This document shows positions 62,201 to 64,000 of a DNA stretch of 64,000 nucleotides, in pieces. The notes under the pieces were generated by a model. That model was not told the DNA's origin, ran no database searches, and worked only from the letters and a program-made list of their open reading frames with translations. Each line of letters opens with the position of its first letter. The first letter of the stretch is position 1. The DNA is taken from the NCBI RefSeq assembly GCF_900102675.1, contig NZ_FMYX01000001.1, forward strand, positions 62,001 through 126,000, read 5' to 3'. This stretch comes from Pseudomonas guariconensis. Its GTDB lineage: Bacteria; Pseudomonadota; Gammaproteobacteria; Pseudomonadales; Pseudomonadaceae. The translations under genes were made by a program, and so were the position numbers.

Positions 62201-62879
62201 GGACGTCGATGTGGATGTGGGGCAGGACAAACTGTCGTTCAAAGGCTTTGGTCTGACGGCCAACCTGCTCGGGCATGTGCACATCGGCAACAACATGGAT
62301 ACTCGCGGTGAACTCAGCCTGGCCGACGGTCGCTACCGCAAATATGGCCAGAACTTGATCATCCGTCGGGCACGGCTGTTGTTCGCCGGTCCGATCGACC
62401 AGCCGTACCTGGATATCGAAGCGATCCGTCGGGTCGACGACGTCATCGCTGGCATTCGCCTCAGTGGCAATGCCGAGCAGCCGACCACGAAGGTGTTTTC
62501 CGAGCCTGCCATGAGCCAGGAACAGGCACTGTCCTACCTGGTACTGGGCCGCCCTCTGACTGCCACGGGCGAAGACAACAACATGCTGGCCCAGGCGGCC
62601 CTCGGGCTTGGCCTGCTGGGCGGGGAGGAATTGACAGGTGGCCTGGCCTCGAGTCTCGGCATCGAGGACTTCCAACTAGGCTCCGAAGGCTCGGGCAACA
62701 GCACCAGCGTGGTGGCCAGCGGTAACATCACCGAGCGGCTGAGCTTGCGCTACGGCGTCGGGGTGTTCGAGCCGGCCAATACCATCGCGTTGCGCTACAA
62801 ACTGAGCAGAAGGGTTTTCCTGGAAGCGGCCAGCGGCTTGGCCAGTTCCTTGGATATCTTCTACAAGCGCGATTTTTGA
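59205..62879 (+). CDS. tamB: Translocation and assembly module inner-membrane protein
   Basis: A 1224-residue AsmA-like protein. An N-terminal membrane anchor (about 7-27, PILLILLALLLLIALALGLLL) is followed by a long beta-rich periplasmic part with many short alternating strands, typical of the hydrophobic-groove bridge proteins. The C-terminal DUF490/TamB domain (about 860-1224) includes VKVPKGKITVRELPPSTVKVS, YLVLGRPL and the barrel-like ending VFLEAASGLASSLDIFYKRDF. The GTG start overlaps the tamA stop, so the pair is coupled. Its length is normal for the family. Confidence 0.94.
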   Translation: MTRVFKPILLILLALLLLIALALGLLLGSEMGSRWALGRVPGLEVNDFEGRLGSNWQASRLVWADGDNRIEVQAPRLTWSPACLLRATLCVDRLQAERIDMAFAPAEAAADSGPLQLPALRLPIAIELGEVKVGQLRLDGNDLLGDLQLAAHWTVGGLRIDTLQLQRDDLHLNLQGDLQPEGNWPLQVAGTVQLPAVDGKPWQLALTAKGELQKTLTLEAISSGYLDARLSGELQALAEHLPATLSLRADGFKPSASLPDTLQLNQLRLDATGDLLKGYRLAGSASLPAEQGPIGLVLGGQVDAKGARLDALDLNASETQRVKLQASADWQKGLEADARIDWQDFPWLRLYPLEEPPQVTLKRFNAQVQYRDGNYKGDFKGDLDGPAGAFNVASPFEGDLSQVRLPQFALTAGQGKAAGSVAVRFADTLAWDVDVQLSALDPAFWLAEMPGSLGGPLRSKGELKNEHLQVQAQLDLKGRLRGQPAVLKVEADGADERWTLASLAVQLGDNRINGSGSLQQRLAGRIDLDLPRLGQLWPHLQGRVNGRLDVAGTLQAPQGTLTLQGQQLGQAQNRIQRLDLDAKLDSAQRALVTLKAGNIRLDETALGNLDINGKGDIRQQAVTLALDGPQLKLNLALDGHLAKGDWRGRLAEGRIQAGGQDWRLQAPAKLQRLASGQLDLGTHCWRAGQASLCGEDQRLMPEPRLRYHLKQFPLDSLAQWLPKDFAWQGLLNADINLDIPDAGPKGNIRVDASGGTLRVRDQDRWIDFPYQVLRLDSTLAPRRVDTRLDFRGERLGELSLSTRIDPLGKNKPLSGDFRLTGLDLSVARPFVPMVERLTGQLNGSGRFSGTLLSPQVNGNLALSGGEVSGAQLPVSLKNLSLQALIAGEQVQLNGNWQSGEAGRGQLEGNLTWGQALAMDLRLRGQQLPVNVEPYAALEVAPDLTIRLVDDKLAVAGKVKVPKGKITVRELPPSTVKVSDDTVIVGDQTEEGAPPMAIAMDVDVDVGQDKLSFKGFGLTANLLGHVHIGNNMDTRGELSLADGRYRKYGQNLIIRRARLLFAGPIDQPYLDIEAIRRVDDVIAGIRLSGNAEQPTTKVFSEPAMSQEQALSYLVLGRPLTATGEDNNMLAQAALGLGLLGGEELTGGLASSLGIEDFQLGSEGSGNSTSVVASGNITERLSLRYGVGVFEPANTIALRYKLSRRVFLEAASGLASSLDIFYKRDF

Positions 62880-63002
62880 ACCCTTCACAGCTTTCAGCAA
62901 ACGTGTCGAGTGCCTCATCCTTCAAGGGGTGGGGCGCTTTGCTTTTGAGAGGCGCTCAAACAGTTGGGCCTCGTGCTGCTGTGGCACTTAGGCCAGCAGG
63001 TC

Positions 63003-63383
63003 TCAGCTCGCGTGATCTTCCTGTCGGCGGATATTGCCGATCTGGCGCAAGCTCAAGCCGTACTTGTCCGCCAACAGACTGCGCGAAAGACCGTCAGCAC
63101 TTTCCTGTTTGATTTGTAGGTTGCGCAGTTGGCGCATGAAGTGATCCGGCTTCGGAATTTCCAGGGCGACACCGGCAAAACGCTTGATCAGGCTTTGCAA
63201 GGCCTCTGGAGGCAATAGATCGGCAAGCTTGGTACGTTCCAGATGCTTGGGGATGTATTTAGGGCGCCCGCCATAAGCGCAAGTCAGTCGGTAGGCGTTT
63301 TCTATGCCGATGCATTCGATCAGCGATTGCAGGGAGTGAGGCAGTTGGGAAATATCGATGCGATTGAGGTCTGGCAGTTCCAT
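63003..63383 (-). CDS. Mor-like DNA-binding protein
   Basis: A 126-residue protein similar to Mor/C-type activators of Mu-like phages. Residues about 15-60 give the dimer region (SLQSLIECIGIENAYRLTCAYGG followed by RPKYIPKHLERTKLADLL), and the C-terminal helix-turn-helix is SLLADKYGLSLRQIGNIRR. I chose the ATG at 63383, with GAGGA about 8 bases upstream. The open frame continues to 63644, but that extension is compositionally unlike protein. No phage gene is nearby, so this looks like a domesticated or remnant regulator. Its target is unknown. Confidence 0.75.
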   Translation of the reverse strand: MELPDLNRIDISQLPHSLQSLIECIGIENAYRLTCAYGGRPKYIPKHLERTKLADLLPPEALQSLIKRFAGVALEIPKPDHFMRQLRNLQIKQESADGLSRSLLADKYGLSLRQIGNIRRQEDHAS

Positions 63384-63792
63384 TGGTGATTCCTCGGAGA
63401 AATAAGCAGGCGCAGGGCATGGTGGTCCATGTCGAAAGGCGGGCGGGCTTTGCCTCAATGGGCGAAGTCGTCGTCGGCCTGAGCTTGATTCTCCGGCAGC
63501 CACGAGTGGGGTCGCTAGGCGCCAAGCGGATCGGCGGGTGTAGCCTTCTGGCGTGAGGTTGTGCAGGCAGCGAGGGTCGAATACGTAGGATGTGGCGTCA
63601 ACAAAGCCCTGAAGGCCTTGATGACTCGTATTTTCAGTTTGCATTGCGCATCGGAGGGTCAGCCTACCTTCACCCCATGATGCAAGTGCCGGGGAAGGGC
63701 TAGATGCAAAAGCGCCGCCTATGGGGGGGACGTTGTATCATGGCCTCGGCTCGTCGCGAGCCATATGTCCCTGATGTCGCAAGGAACCTTCG
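63384..63792. other. Intergenic region without a recognisable gene
   Basis: 409 bp between the divergent Mor-like and small membrane-protein genes. It should contain both promoters. The only structure I noted is a 6-bp perfect hairpin, GGCTCG TCG CGAGCC, at 63748-63762, 30 bp before the small membrane-protein gene. Frames here have no start or composition that supports a gene. Confidence 0.5.
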
Positions 63793-63987
63793 ATGACACA
63801 TGTGCAACGCTTGAAATACTCGATCCTGATCATCCTGGTGGTGCTGGGCATCATGCTGGGCCTGTCCTATCTGCAAAAGCAGGGGACCATTACCGAGCAG
63901 ACCTTCCAGTACATCGCCATCGCCATCGCCGTAGTCGTGGTGGTGATCAACGCAATCCTGCGTCGCAAGGTCGGGCCCAAGCCTTGA
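63793..63987 (+). CDS. Small two-helix membrane protein
   Basis: A 64-residue protein with two membrane helices (about residues 8-26, KYSILIILVVLGIMLGLSYL, and 38-56, FQYIAIAIAVVVVVINAIL) and a basic C-terminal tail (RRKVGPKP). AAGGAA lies 7-12 bases before the ATG. It is near the right edge and no partner gene is visible. I do not recognise a named family. Confidence 0.75.
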   Translation: MTHVQRLKYSILIILVVLGIMLGLSYLQKQGTITEQTFQYIAIAIAVVVVVINAILRRKVGPKP

Positions 63988-64000
63988 AGCAGGCGGGCCG

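Noticed and set aside
63384..63644. Upstream extension of the Mor-like frame
   Set aside because: The sequence is Arg/Pro/Ser-rich without a domain. The ATG at 63383 has a good ribosome site and starts the conserved part.

Overview
The window is high-GC DNA with dense, mostly well-formed genes. It looks like the chromosome of a fluorescent Pseudomonas of the P. putida group. Grounds for this are the near-identity I recall between several products and P. putida proteins (L-DOPA decarboxylase, creatinase with H232/E262/E358 at the published numbering, QuiC-type dehydroshikimate dehydratase), Pseudomonas-style REP palindromes between genes, and the number of c-di-GMP, two-component and AraC/TetR/LysR regulators. 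No tRNA, rRNA, insertion sequence, integrase or CRISPR array was seen.

Layout. 1-9.3 kb: tail of a YebC/PmpR gene, a LysR regulator with an aromatic amino acid decarboxylase, then a hydroaromatic block (MHS transporter diverging from quiC, with a PcaR-like operator between them, then a TetR regulator), a GlxA/AraC regulator and two small envelope proteins. 9.4-13.3 kb: GNAT, a PAS-PAS-GGDEF-EAL protein and a DMT exporter. 13.5-20 kb: katG, creatinase, an MHS transporter and an AraC regulator, plausibly a creatine-use locus. 20-25 kb: a type II phosphatidylserine synthase gene broken by a frameshift, DoxX, a two-component system, and a DUF2790/thioredoxin-like pair. 25-30 kb: MFS transporter, amidohydrolase with an apparent pair of compensating frameshifts, TetR, and an aroE/aroQ paralogue pair. 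30.5-36 kb: a complete CzcCBA-type divalent-metal efflux operon. 36-45 kb: MHS transporter, TonB-like lipoprotein, TonB receptor with a DUF2946 protein, orphan ParA, Gly/Asp-rich secreted protein, a Cache-GGDEF cyclase and a lipoprotein. 45-48 kb: a small Cys-rich protein translationally linked to a radical SAM protein, then a dGTPase. 48-55 kb: a five-gene signalling operon (triple-REC hybrid kinase, CheR, CheB, REC-kinase, REC) diverging from another REC protein. 55-56 kb: a repeat-rich non-coding stretch with nested inverted repeats and two hexanucleotide arrays. 56-64 kb: xthA, GNAT, tamA-tamB, a Mor-like DNA-binding protein and a small membrane protein.

How the parts fit. Peripheral carbon and nitrogen acquisition dominates: quinate/shikimate (quiC, MHS transporter, aroE/aroQ paralogues), creatine (creatinase and transporter, with KatG nearby possibly handling peroxide) and aromatic amino acids (decarboxylase). 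Envelope functions (TamAB, CzcCBA, TonB receptor, DoxX) and signalling make up the rest. The strongest unexplained items are the Cys-rich/radical SAM/dGTPase cassette, the repeat region at 54.97-55.79 kb with a G-quadruplex-capable array touching the xthA stop, the disrupted pssA, and the locally frame-shifted amidohydrolase active-site segment.
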